The notes beneath the pieces are model-generated. The model ran no database searches and was not told the origin of the DNA. It was given only the letters and a program-made list of their open reading frames with translations. Position numbers and translations under genes: made by a program. Shown here piece by piece: positions 18,788 to 28,105 of a stretch of 64,000 nt of DNA (positions are counted from its first letter, which is position 1; every line of letters begins with the position of its first letter). The stretch is from CAXBCP01 sp963977005 (GTDB taxonomy: Bacteria; Pseudomonadota; Alphaproteobacteria; MPNO01; UBA830), in assembly GCA_963977005.1 (NCBI GenBank), contig CAXBMQ010000023.1, positions 9,560 through 73,559 of the forward strand, in the 5' to 3' direction.

Positions 18788-19657
18788 ATGAAGCCGCCCA
18801 AATTCGACTATTTCGCCCCGGACAGCATCGACGGCGCACTGGCGCTGATGGCCGAACATGGCGAGGACGCAAGGTTTCTGGCCGGCGGACAAAGCCTGGT
18901 CCCGATGATGAATTTCCGGGTCGCAGCCCCCTCGGCACTGATCGACCTGAACGGGATCGCCGACCTGCGGGGTATCCGCGTCGATGAACAGGGCCGCCTG
19001 CATATCGGCGCGCTGACCCGCACACGGCAAATCGAGATGGACGAAACGATCGGCCGGGTCAATCCGCTGCTGCACGCCGCCACCCCGCATATCGCCCATA
19101 TCCAGATCCGCAACCGCGGCACCATCGGCGGCAGTCTGGCCCACGCCGATCCGGCCGCCGAATTGCCCGGCATCGTTCTGGCATGCGGTGCGGAGATACA
19201 CATGATCGGGCCGGGCGGCGCGCGGTCGGTTGCCGCCGGCGACTTTTTCGAAGCTATCTTTTCGACCGCATTGCAGGACGGTGAAATGATTACCGGGATC
19301 GTCTTCCCGCCCTGGCCGCCGGCGCGGCGCTGGGCGTTCGAGGAGATTTCCCGCCGCGAAGGCGACTTCGCGATGATCGGTATCGCCGCATGGTTCGACC
19401 TCGACGATGCCGACAGGATTTCAGCTGCCGGCCTTGCCGCCATCGGCGCCGGCGACACGCCGCTGCGGCTGCCTTCCGGCGAACAGGTTCTTGTCGGACA
19501 GGCGCCGGGTGACGATATTTTTGCCGAAGCGGCACGTGCCGCAATTAGCGACCTTCAACCCGGCAGCGACATACATGCCTCCGCAGACTATCGGCGCGAG
19601 GTCGGCGGCGTGCTGGTCGAACGTACGCTGAAAACCGCGTGGGAGAGAGCATCATGA
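18788..19657 (+). CDS. Molybdenum hydroxylase FAD-binding subunit (CoxM-like)
   Basis: This is the medium subunit (289 residues) of a three-component molybdenum hydroxylase; it passes electrons from the iron-sulphur subunit to FAD. FAD-binding motifs are LAGGQSLVPMMNFR (31-44) and TIGGSLAHADPAAELP (112-127), both in the expected places. It is preceded by AGGATAGGGA and overlaps the 2Fe-2S subunit start (ATGA). The gene order medium-small-large is the typical coxMSL-type order. Confidence 0.95.
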   Translation: MKPPKFDYFAPDSIDGALALMAEHGEDARFLAGGQSLVPMMNFRVAAPSALIDLNGIADLRGIRVDEQGRLHIGALTRTRQIEMDETIGRVNPLLHAATPHIAHIQIRNRGTIGGSLAHADPAAELPGIVLACGAEIHMIGPGGARSVAAGDFFEAIFSTALQDGEMITGIVFPPWPPARRWAFEEISRREGDFAMIGIAAWFDLDDADRISAAGLAAIGAGDTPLRLPSGEQVLVGQAPGDDIFAEAARAAISDLQPGSDIHASADYRREVGGVLVERTLKTAWERAS

Positions 19658-20139
19658 CGGCGGACCATCGTCTTACCCTCAACGTCAACGGCACGGCGTA
19701 TGATTGCGAGGTCGAATCCCGTATGACGCTGGCCGACTGCCTGCGGGAAAAACTCGACCTGACGGGTACACATCTCGGCTGCGAACACGGCGTCTGCGGC
19801 GCCTGCACGGTCATCATCGATGGCGCTGCAGTGCGATCCTGCCTGATGTTCGCGGTGCAGGCCCAGGGCGTGAAAATAACCACCGTCGAAGGCCTGTCCG
19901 ACGGCGACACGCTGTCCGACCTGCAACAGGCGTTCCACGATAATTTTGCCCTGCAATGCGGTTTCTGCACGCCCGGTTTCCTGACGACGGCGGAAGCGTA
20001 TCTGGCCGAAAACCCGTCCCCGACACGCGCCCAGGTCCAGAGTGCGATTTCCGGAAATATCTGCCGGTGCACCGGGTATGTTCCGATCATCGACGCCATT
20101 CTCGACACGGCAAAGCAGCGGCAGGAGGGCGGCAAATGA
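19654..20139 (+). CDS. Molybdenum hydroxylase 2Fe-2S subunit (CoxS-like)
   Basis: This is the small iron-sulphur subunit (161 residues). The N-terminal plant-type cluster is bound by Cys43, Cys48, Cys51 and Cys63 (CEHGVCGAC...C) and the C-terminal four-helix cluster by Cys102, Cys105, Cys137 and Cys139 (QCGFCTPG, NICRCTGY). All eight ligands are present. The start at 19654 (MTADHRL) is fixed by the ATGA overlap with the upstream gene, and the stop overlaps the large-subunit start in the same way. Confidence 0.96.
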   Translation: MTADHRLTLNVNGTAYDCEVESRMTLADCLREKLDLTGTHLGCEHGVCGACTVIIDGAAVRSCLMFAVQAQGVKITTVEGLSDGDTLSDLQQAFHDNFALQCGFCTPGFLTTAEAYLAENPSPTRAQVQSAISGNICRCTGYVPIIDAILDTAKQRQEGGK

Positions 20140-22448
20140 CGACCTCGCCACCCTATATCGGGTCATCCGTCAAACGTCTTGAGGACCAGCGGCTTCTGAC
20201 CGGCACCGGCCGCTATATCGACGACGTCAAACTGCCGGACATGGCGGTCATGGCAATATACCGCAGCCCCTATGCCCATGCCCGTATCAACGGTATCGAC
20301 CTCTCGGCGGCAAGGGCCGTGCCGGGCGTAATCGACGCGTTTTGTGCCGCCGATATCGACATGGACCTGCCGGCGATCCCGCTGCGGCTTGCGCCGTTCG
20401 AGGGGTTCGAGCGCTTCCTGCAGCGGCCCATCGCCCGGGACAAGGTGCGCTTTGTCGGCGAACCGGTCGCGGTTGTCATCGCCTCGGATCGCTATATCGC
20501 CGAGGACGCACTGGACCTGATTGAGGTCGATTTCGATCCGCTCCCGGCGGTGACATCTGTCGACCAGGCGGCATCGGGCGAGACCCTGATCCACGAGGAC
20601 GCCGGCGAAAACATGGGTACCCGCTATACCGTCGGGCGCGGCGATGCAGACGATGCCTTCGCGGGTGCCGCGTATACCCGGCGCGAACGGTTTACGACCA
20701 ACCGTCACGGCGCCGTGCCGATGGAAACCCGGGGCCTGATCGCCGAGTTCTACCCGGATAAACCGCTTCTGCGCCTGCATGGCGCCACCAAGGTCAATTT
20801 CTTCAATCGTCGCCACCTTGCCGCGGCATTCGACCTTCCCGAGGACGCGGTCGAACTGATGGAAACCGATGTGGGCGGCGGGTTCGGCGCCCGGGGCGAG
20901 CTGTATCCCGAGGACTACCTGGTCCCCATCGCCAGCCGCCGCGTCCGCCGTCCGGTCAAATGGATCGAGGACCGCCGCGAGAACCTGACGGCGACGAACC
21001 ATTCGCGCGATATAGTCTGCGACCTCGAAATAGCAGCGACGGCGGATGGACGAATTCTCGGCATGCGCGCCACGGTACAGGGCGACATGGGCGCCTATAT
21101 CCGCACGAATGGCGGCGTCGTGGCATCGAAAGCGGGCCAGTTCCTGCCCGGTCCGTACCGCGTACCGTCTTTTTCCTGCGACGTGCAGTTTCTGATCACC
21201 AACAAGACCCCCGTGGGCACGTTTCGCGGGCCGGGGCGGTTCGAAGCGAATTTCTGCCGCGAACGGCTACTCGACATGATGGCCGCGGATCTGGATATCG
21301 ATCCCGCGGAACTCCGCCTGCGCAATCTGATGCAGCCGGCCGACCTGCCGTTCCGTATCGGCGAACTGGTGCCGGGCGATGTGAACGCGACGTTCGACCG
21401 GGGGAATTATCCATCGGCCTTGAACCGGCTTCTGGACGAGGTCGGATATGCCGGCTGGAAAGACCGGCAGGGCGAGATCGTTGACGGTCGTGCATACGGG
21501 CTCGGCATCGCCTGCTTTATCGAGAGCAGTGCCGCGGGCCCGCCTGAAACCGCCCGCATCGCGGTTTCACCGGACGGGTCGATCGAGATTCGCACCGGCG
21601 CGTCGTCGGTCGGTCAGGGCACAGAGACCGGCCTCGCGCAGATCTGTGCGGACTATCTTGAGACCGGTATCGAGCGTATCGCGGTCCTGCACGGCAGCAC
21701 CACGCTGGTACCGACCGGCGGGGGTACGTTCCACAGCCGCAATACCGTAATGGCCGGCAATGCCGTCAGGATGGCCGCTGAGACGCTTCGGGCGCGCTGC
21801 ATCGAACTGGCGGCGCTGCGCTGGAATACGGAAGCCTCCGGGCTCGACTACCGGAACGGCGCCGTGCATCGAGGCGACGACCCGACGGTGTCGCTGTCGC
21901 TGGCAGACCTTGCCGTCTTTGCCCGGTCGCGGGGGACGGAAGAAACACTTGCCGCCGATGCCGCGTTCGATAACGAGGGAAAGCTGTCCTATTCCTATGG
22001 CGCGCATGCCGCGCTGGTCGCCGTCGATGTCGCCACCGGCGTTGTCGAGGTGGAAAAATATGTCCTGACAGAGGAAATTGGCCGGGCGCTGAACCCGGCA
22101 ATGGTGCAGGGTCAGGCGGTCGGCGGGCTTGTGCAGGGTCTGGGCGGCACGTTTCTCGACCATATGGTCTATGACGAAGACGGCCAGTTGCTGACCGGCA
22201 GCTTTGCCGATTACCTGCTGCCGACCAGCACGGACCTGCCCGATATCACCGCCATCGCGCTGGAGGAATCGCCGTCCGAGTTTAACCCGATGGGGTTCAA
22301 GGGCGCCGGCGAAGGCGGCATCGTCGCCGTCGCCGCAGCGGTCGGTAACGCCGTCGTACATGCGCTGAACGCCCACGGCGTCCAGATCAACGACCTGCCC
22401 ATCACGCCGGACCGGCTGCGGGCGGCGCTCCGTGCCACTGGCGCCTGA
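20136..22448 (+). CDS. Molybdenum hydroxylase large subunit (molybdopterin-binding)
   Basis: This is the 770-residue catalytic subunit of the hydroxylase encoded with the two preceding genes. It begins SVKRLEDQRLLTGTGRYIDD, has VGGGFGARGELYPEDY, the substrate loop TFRGPGR (residues 362-368) and the catalytic Glu726 in KGAGEGG. The absence of the AYRCSFR loop argues against CO dehydrogenase; the substrate is more likely an aromatic N-heterocycle or aldehyde (inference from family and from the adjacent amidase and ACMSD-like genes). It is a distant paralogue of the large subunit at the left edge; both carry the catalytic Glu at nearly the same position (726 and 727). Confidence 0.95.
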   Translation: MTTSPPYIGSSVKRLEDQRLLTGTGRYIDDVKLPDMAVMAIYRSPYAHARINGIDLSAARAVPGVIDAFCAADIDMDLPAIPLRLAPFEGFERFLQRPIARDKVRFVGEPVAVVIASDRYIAEDALDLIEVDFDPLPAVTSVDQAASGETLIHEDAGENMGTRYTVGRGDADDAFAGAAYTRRERFTTNRHGAVPMETRGLIAEFYPDKPLLRLHGATKVNFFNRRHLAAAFDLPEDAVELMETDVGGGFGARGELYPEDYLVPIASRRVRRPVKWIEDRRENLTATNHSRDIVCDLEIAATADGRILGMRATVQGDMGAYIRTNGGVVASKAGQFLPGPYRVPSFSCDVQFLITNKTPVGTFRGPGRFEANFCRERLLDMMAADLDIDPAELRLRNLMQPADLPFRIGELVPGDVNATFDRGNYPSALNRLLDEVGYAGWKDRQGEIVDGRAYGLGIACFIESSAAGPPETARIAVSPDGSIEIRTGASSVGQGTETGLAQICADYLETGIERIAVLHGSTTLVPTGGGTFHSRNTVMAGNAVRMAAETLRARCIELAALRWNTEASGLDYRNGAVHRGDDPTVSLSLADLAVFARSRGTEETLAADAAFDNEGKLSYSYGAHAALVAVDVATGVVEVEKYVLTEEIGRALNPAMVQGQAVGGLVQGLGGTFLDHMVYDEDGQLLTGSFADYLLPTSTDLPDITAIALEESPSEFNPMGFKGAGEGGIVAVAAAVGNAVVHALNAHGVQINDLPITPDRLRAALRATGA

Positions 22449-22464
22449 GAAAAGGAAAATCCCG

Positions 22465-23460
22465 ATGACCGTTATCGATGTTCATGCCCATTTTGTGCCG
22501 CCGGATGTCGTCGAGACGCTGGCCGACCGCGGTCGCGATTTCGGCATCGACCTGGTCGAGACACAACCCGGCTGCCATTGCTGCCGCTTCGAATCCGGTA
22601 TGCAGATTCGACCTTTCTTCGACACGTTGATGAATACCGGCCACCGGCTGGGACAGATGGACGATCAGGGCGTCGACCGCGAAGTGCTGAGCATCTGGAC
22701 GGATATTTTCGGATACGACCTGCCTGCCGCCAAGGGCGCGTTGTGGCACACAGCCCTGAACGACAGCCTGATGCGCCTGTGCGATTCCCATGCGGAACGG
22801 TTTTCCTGGCTGACGTCGGGCGCGCTGCAGGACGCCCCGCTGGCCGCCCGGGAGCTTGAACGCGGGATGAATGCCGGCGCGGTCGGCGCCATCGTGGCAT
22901 CGCATATCGACGGAAAAAATCTCGGCGAATGCGCGCTCGACGAATACTGGGCGGCCTGTGTCGAACTTCGCGCGCCGGTGTTTATTCATCCGGCACAGCC
23001 GGTTGCCCCCGCCCGGGCCGAACGGTTCGCGCTCAACCAGATCGTCGCCTATACCAACGACACGACCCTGACGGTGGGCTCTCTGATTTCAGCCGGCGTG
23101 ATGGACCGGTTCCCCGGGCTCGAATTTATCCTGTCGCATGGCGGTGGATCGGTGCCGTTCCTGATCGGCAGGTTCGACCGGATGCACCGCGCCGCCAACC
23201 CGAAGGCGACCGGAAACGTGGCACAACAGGCGCCCTCCAGCTACCTGACGCGGTTCCATTACGACACCATCCTGCATCACGGACCCGCGCTGAACTATTT
23301 GCGCGACCTCGTCGGCATCGACCGCATACTGCTCGGCACCGACCTGCCCTTCCCGCCGGGAGACCCCGACCCGCTGAATTCGTTACGCGACGCGGGGTTC
23401 GATGCGGCGGACATCGAACGGATTGTCGACACGAACCCGAACGCTTTGTTCAGTTTCTAG
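22465..23460 (+). CDS. Amidohydrolase of the ACMSD-like family
   Basis: This 331-residue TIM-barrel metal enzyme belongs to the amidohydrolase-2 family, which includes ACMS decarboxylase and other decarboxylases or hydrolases of ring-cleavage products. Metal-site signatures are DVHAHFVPP at the N-terminus, FIHPAQP in the middle, LSHGGGSVPFLIGRFDRMH and GTDLPFPPGDPDPL near the end. The ATG at 22465 follows AAGGAAA. It lies 16 bp after the hydroxylase large subunit and closes the operon; its TAG overlaps the TAG of the convergent RND gene by two bases. A same-length paralogue lies at 42470-43465. Confidence 0.9.
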   Translation: MTVIDVHAHFVPPDVVETLADRGRDFGIDLVETQPGCHCCRFESGMQIRPFFDTLMNTGHRLGQMDDQGVDREVLSIWTDIFGYDLPAAKGALWHTALNDSLMRLCDSHAERFSWLTSGALQDAPLAARELERGMNAGAVGAIVASHIDGKNLGECALDEYWAACVELRAPVFIHPAQPVAPARAERFALNQIVAYTNDTTLTVGSLISAGVMDRFPGLEFILSHGGGSVPFLIGRFDRMHRAANPKATGNVAQQAPSSYLTRFHYDTILHHGPALNYLRDLVGIDRILLGTDLPFPPGDPDPLNSLRDAGFDAADIERIVDTNPNALFSF

Positions 23461-26400
23461 GTGTTTGCGGCGCCGTTCTTCCGCGCCAGCCCACGACAGA
23501 CAACGTAGAACAGCGGTGTGAACAGCAACCCGAAGAACGTCACACCGATGGTACCGGCAAAAACCGCGGTGCCCATCGCCTGCCGCATCTCGGCGCCCGC
23601 ACCGGTCGCAATCACCAGCGGCACGACGCCCAGAATAAACGACATCGACGTCATCATGATCGGGCGCAGCCGCAACCGGGTTGCCTGCAACACCGCTTCG
23701 AACCGGTCGGCGCCTTCCTGTTCCGCCCGTCGCGCGAATTCGACGATCAGGATCGCGTTCTTGGCGGCAATTGCGATCAGAACGACAAGTCCGATCTGGA
23801 CAAGAATATTGTTATCCATGCCCCGCAGATTGACGCCAAGGATCGCCGTCAGCAGACACATCGGCACGATCAGAATGACCGCCAGCGGCAGTAACCAGCT
23901 TTCATAGAGCGCCGCCAGCACGAGAAACACGAAGATAACGGCGAGCGCGAAGACCAGGATCGCGGTATTCCCGGCAAGCTTTTCCTGCAACGCCAGCTCG
24001 GTCCATTCGATCGAGAATCCCTCCGGCAGGGTCTTTTCCGCGAGCGCCTCCATCGCCGCAAGCGCCTCGCTGTTCGACACGCCGGGGGCGGCCGCACCGA
24101 ACATTTCGGCGGCGTCGAACAGGTTATATCTGGGCAGGCGGTGCGGCCCCGTTCTTCGTTCGAGCCTGGCGACCGTCCCCAGCGGGATCATGGCGCCCGT
24201 CGTGGACCGCGCCCGTAGCTCGAGTATATCGCTCGGCTCATCGCGGAATTCCTCATCCGCCTGGGCCGTTACACGATAAGTGCGGCCGAGGAAGTTGAAA
24301 TCGTTGACGTAGGCGGAGCCCAGATAAATCTCCAGCGTCTCCAGCAGCCGGTCCGCCGGTACGCTCAGCATCTCCGCCTTCACACGATCTATATCGGCAT
24401 AAATCTTCGGCGTCCGCGTATTGAACAGGGTGAAGACCTGACTGAGGCCAGGTGTGCGGTTCGCCGCACCGGCCAGCTGTTGCGTCGCCGCTTCGAGCGC
24501 CGCGACACCGCGGGCCCGGCGGTCCTGGACATAGAGCTTCCAGCCGCCGGCATTGCCGATACCGCTGACCGAGGGCGGGGCGATAACGAAGATCGACGCT
24601 TCCTTGATCGATTGCAATGCGCCGAACGCGCGGCCGAGAATATTGAACGCATAATCGGTCGGCGCGGTCCGTTTGTCGAAGGGCTTCATCGTAAAGAATA
24701 CAGCGCCTGAATTCGGCGCATTCGTAAATGTCGCGCCATCCAGCCCCGTGAAACCGACCGTGTGATCGACCCCCTCGACGTTGAGCAGGATATCCGACGC
24801 CTTGCGGATTGCCGCATCGGTGCGCGCCAGCGACGATCCCGGCGGCAGCTGCACGACGGCTATCAGGTAGCCACGGTCCAGCTGGGGGATAAATCCCTGC
24901 GGCGTCGACTGGAAGCGCTCGACGGCGACCCCGATCAGTGCGGCATAGGCGACCAGCATAATAATCGGCAGCCGGATCACGCGCCGCGTCATCGTGGCAT
25001 AACCGCCGGAAATCTTCAGAAAGCCGGCGTTAAAGGCATCGCCGAACTTCCGCAGGGGCCAGAGCACATAACCGAACACACCCCTGGCATCCGCATTCTT
25101 GCCGGGCACCCTTAGATACAGAGCACACATCGCCGGCGACAGGGTCAGAGACACGATCGTGGAGATTACCGTCGCCGTTGCGATCGTCACTGCGAACTGG
25201 GCATAAAACTGACCCGAGATGCCTGCAATAAACGCGGTTGGAATAAACACGGCAAGCAGCACGCCGGTCGTCGCGATCAACGCGCCGCCCACTTCGTCCA
25301 TGGTTTTGTGAGCCGCTTCGCGGGCGGTCAGGCCCTCTCTCAGAAATCGTTCGACGTTTTCGACGACAACGATGGCGTCGTCAACGACGATGCCGATGGC
25401 GAGCACCAGCCCAAGCAGCGACAAGTTGTTAAGGGAATACCCAAGCCCCGCGAGAACGGCGAACGTCCCGATCAGCGAGACCGGGATGGCAAGGATCGGG
25501 ATGATTGAAGACCGCAAATTCTGCAGAAACAGAATGACGACCAGAATCACCAGGATCGCCGCTTCGATAATCGTCTCATAGACCGCGTCGACCGATTCCG
25601 CGATGAACTCGGTCGGATTGTAAACAACCGTATATTCAAGACCATCGGGGAACTTTTCCGATAGCTCCTCGATTTTTGTCAGTAGCCCCTCGGCAGTAGA
25701 CAGAGCGTTGGAACCGGGGCGCTGGAACACCCCGATCGGCAAGGCCGAGTCCTTGTCCAGATACCCGATGTTGAGAATTTCCTGCGCCGCAAGTTCGACA
25801 CGCGCGATATCGCGCACACGCACCGTGCTGCCGCCATCTCCGCGTTTCACCACGATATTGCCGAATTCTTCGGGACGCAGCAGCCGACCCTGCGTTTCGA
25901 CGTTCAGTTCGTACGCGCCGGGATTTTTCGACGGCAACTGATTCAGCGTGCCGGCGGCAACCTGAACATTGTTGGATCGTAACGCGGTTACGACCTCGCC
26001 TGCCGTCATCCGGAAGGCGGCAATTCGGTCGGGGTTGAGCCAGACCCGCATCGAGTATGCGCGTTCGCCAAAGATGGTCACCTGACCGACGCCGTCGAGA
26101 CGGGCCAGTTCATCGACAATCTGCGACCGCGCGTAGTTGGAAATATACAGGTTATCCCGCGTCCCGTCGGGTGACAGGATATGGATCACCATCATCAGAT
26201 CGGGCGATGATTTCTGCACGGTCACGCCTAATCGACGCACCGCCTCGGGCAGGCGCGGCTCGGCGATCGCAACCCGGTTCTGAACCAGCACCTGCGCATC
26301 GTCGAGATCGGTGCCGAGTTTGAAGGTTACCGTCAGGGTCATCCGGCCGTCGCCGGTGTTTTCGGATTTCATGTAGAGCATGTCGCGAACGCCGTTGATC

Positions 26401-26609
26401 TGCTGTTCGATCGGCGTTGCGACGGTTTTGGCGACCGTTTCGGCGCTGGCGCCCGGATAGCTTGCCGTCACCTGGATCGTCGGCGGTGCAATATCGGGAT
26501 ACTGGGCGACCGGCAGCGACACATAGGAAATCGCGCCGATAATAACGATGATAACCGACAGCACCGTCGCGAGGATCGGCCGGTCGATAAAGGTGTGAAC
26601 GATGCGCAT
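23457..26609 (-). CDS. RND multidrug efflux transporter (HAE1/AcrB type)
   Basis: This inner-membrane proton-drug antiporter has 1050 residues, the normal AcrB size. It starts IDRPILATVLSVIIVIIGA with the first membrane helix, shows the two large periplasmic loops and twelve membrane helices, and contains LGLVLAIGIVVDDAIVVVEN in helix 4, where the paired acidic residues of proton relay sit, plus LSPAMCALYL. It is the second gene of an adaptor-pump operon (12 bp gap). No outer-membrane factor gene accompanies it, so the channel is probably shared and encoded elsewhere. Confidence 0.95.
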   Translation of the reverse strand: MRIVHTFIDRPILATVLSVIIVIIGAISYVSLPVAQYPDIAPPTIQVTASYPGASAETVAKTVATPIEQQINGVRDMLYMKSENTGDGRMTLTVTFKLGTDLDDAQVLVQNRVAIAEPRLPEAVRRLGVTVQKSSPDLMMVIHILSPDGTRDNLYISNYARSQIVDELARLDGVGQVTIFGERAYSMRVWLNPDRIAAFRMTAGEVVTALRSNNVQVAAGTLNQLPSKNPGAYELNVETQGRLLRPEEFGNIVVKRGDGGSTVRVRDIARVELAAQEILNIGYLDKDSALPIGVFQRPGSNALSTAEGLLTKIEELSEKFPDGLEYTVVYNPTEFIAESVDAVYETIIEAAILVILVVILFLQNLRSSIIPILAIPVSLIGTFAVLAGLGYSLNNLSLLGLVLAIGIVVDDAIVVVENVERFLREGLTAREAAHKTMDEVGGALIATTGVLLAVFIPTAFIAGISGQFYAQFAVTIATATVISTIVSLTLSPAMCALYLRVPGKNADARGVFGYVLWPLRKFGDAFNAGFLKISGGYATMTRRVIRLPIIMLVAYAALIGVAVERFQSTPQGFIPQLDRGYLIAVVQLPPGSSLARTDAAIRKASDILLNVEGVDHTVGFTGLDGATFTNAPNSGAVFFTMKPFDKRTAPTDYAFNILGRAFGALQSIKEASIFVIAPPSVSGIGNAGGWKLYVQDRRARGVAALEAATQQLAGAANRTPGLSQVFTLFNTRTPKIYADIDRVKAEMLSVPADRLLETLEIYLGSAYVNDFNFLGRTYRVTAQADEEFRDEPSDILELRARSTTGAMIPLGTVARLERRTGPHRLPRYNLFDAAEMFGAAAPGVSNSEALAAMEALAEKTLPEGFSIEWTELALQEKLAGNTAILVFALAVIFVFLVLAALYESWLLPLAVILIVPMCLLTAILGVNLRGMDNNILVQIGLVVLIAIAAKNAILIVEFARRAEQEGADRFEAVLQATRLRLRPIMMTSMSFILGVVPLVIATGAGAEMRQAMGTAVFAGTIGVTFFGLLFTPLFYVVCRGLARKNGAANT

Positions 26610-26621
26610 GGGACCGGGCTG

Positions 26622-27833
26622 CTATTTCTTGCCCGCCGACGGATCGAGCCCGTCGGGTTTCGGTGTGATTTTCACGACGTTTGGCATTACTTCCATGCCG
26701 ACACGTACGCGCTGCAAACCTTTGACGATGACCTTGTCGTCTCCGGTCAGGCCTTTTCGCACAACCCTGAGGCCGTCGATGATCGGCCCAGCTTCCACAA
26801 TTCGGATTGCGACCTTGTTGTCGGCGCCGACCACCATAACAATCCGGGTCGCCTGATCGAACAGGATTGCCGAATCCGGAACCAGCACTGCCCTGTAATC
26901 GCTTGACCCAAGCAGCCGAATCTCGCCGAACATGCCGGACTGCAGGAACCGGTCGGTGTTTTCGAGAACGGCCCTGCCACGAACGGTACCGGTTTCCTGG
27001 CCGAGTACGTTATCGACGAAATCCATGAATCCCCGACGCGGCCAGCCTTTCTCGTCAGTCAGCCGGACATAAACCGGGTTCGGTGTCTCGCGCGAGGCCG
27101 GCCTCTGGCCAGATGCGCTCAGCCGGGCATATTTCAGATAGGCCTGCTCGGAGACGTCGAAGACGAAATGGATCGGGTTCTGCGACACAATAACCGTCAG
27201 AAGCGTCGCGCCCTCGCTGCCGCCGCCAATCAGATTGCCGACATCGACCCGACGGTCGGACATGCGCCCGTCGATCGGCGCACGGATGTTGGTAAAAGCC
27301 AGATTAAGCTCAGCCGTACGGACATTGGCGCGGGCGACAAGCACAGCGGCCGCGGCAACATCGCGCTCCGAACGGCGCCGGTCGACCTCTGCAACGGCGG
27401 TCACCCGGCGGCGCAGCAGTTCTTCGCCTCGCTTCAGGTCTGTTTCAGCGAGTTTTAGTTGGGCCTGCGCGCTGGTCAGACTGGCTTTGGCCGCCGCAAG
27501 CGATGCTTCAAGCGGGCGCGGGTCGATCACGAAGAGCAGATCGCCCTTCTTGACAAGCTGGCCATCCTCGAAATGAACCGATTTCAGATAGCCGGAAACA
27601 CGCGCCCGCAGTTCGATACTTTCGACTGCTTCAAACCGGCCGGTATACTGATCCCATTCGCGGACGGTCTGTACGACCGGCGTCGCGACGTCGACCGCAG
27701 GTTTGGGCGCCTGGGCGGAGGCAGGTGCATCGACGAAAAACACCGCAGATGCGATGACGAGCGATCCAGAGAGGCGAGCAAGGACTGATGGGACGGATTG
27801 TATCAGTGGACGCGGCATGAAGTTCGCTTTCAT
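26622..27833 (-). CDS. RND efflux periplasmic adaptor (membrane fusion protein)
   Basis: The 403-residue adaptor connects the RND pump to an outer-membrane channel. It has an N-terminal signal sequence ending around APASAQA, lipoyl-half motifs (VSGYLKSVHFEDGQLVKKGD), a coiled-coil hairpin (AAKASLTSAQAQLKLAETDL and following), the second half RAPIDGRMSDRRVDVGNLI, and the beta-barrel with GMFGEIRLL. Two starts are possible, ATG 27833 and ATG 27818; neither has a strong ribosome-binding site. It begins the operon with the pump gene and is divergent from the AhpD-like selenoprotein gene. Confidence 0.93.
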   Translation of the reverse strand: MKANFMPRPLIQSVPSVLARLSGSLVIASAVFFVDAPASAQAPKPAVDVATPVVQTVREWDQYTGRFEAVESIELRARVSGYLKSVHFEDGQLVKKGDLLFVIDPRPLEASLAAAKASLTSAQAQLKLAETDLKRGEELLRRRVTAVAEVDRRRSERDVAAAAVLVARANVRTAELNLAFTNIRAPIDGRMSDRRVDVGNLIGGGSEGATLLTVIVSQNPIHFVFDVSEQAYLKYARLSASGQRPASRETPNPVYVRLTDEKGWPRRGFMDFVDNVLGQETGTVRGRAVLENTDRFLQSGMFGEIRLLGSSDYRAVLVPDSAILFDQATRIVMVVGADNKVAIRIVEAGPIIDGLRVVRKGLTGDDKVIVKGLQRVRVGMEVMPNVVKITPKPDGLDPSAGKK

Positions 27834-28049
27834 ATTCGGAATATCCGTCTTCCCGGATGCGGCACATGCCGGCAGACTTACGGTAAAGCCATTATCGCGG
27901 GCAAGCGGAATTGCGTGACGTTTCTGTGAGGATTTGAAGTGATCGTTAAGTTACAGAGATAGGGCTGGTCGTGACAATCTGACCCAGAGCGATTGGCAAA
28001 ACAGTCATGCGCCAAATGCATAACCGGAGGGCACGCCGTTATCCACGGA

Positions 28050-28078
28050 TTGACGTGTCCGGCAGGCAAAAATACAGT
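28050..28078 (+). promoter_or_regulatory. Sigma-70-like promoter of the AhpD-like selenoprotein gene
   Basis: TTGACG (28050-28055) and TACAGT (28073-28078) are separated by exactly 17 bp and resemble the -35 and -10 boxes. Transcription would start near 28085, about 20 nt before the ATG at 28106, which has GAAGGAA five bases upstream. It is a sequence match only. Confidence 0.5.
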
Positions 28079-28105
28079 CAGATACGAACCATCGAAGGAA
28101 CGCCC

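Noticed and set aside
18788..22448. Labile-selenium molybdenum hydroxylase, suggested by nearby selenium genes
   Set aside because: Those enzymes depend on special accessory genes that are not visible here, and SelA/SelB serve Sec insertion, not the labile selenium ligand.
20136..22448. True CO dehydrogenase (coxL)
   Set aside because: The active-site loop reads TFRGPGR instead of the AYRCSFR signature.
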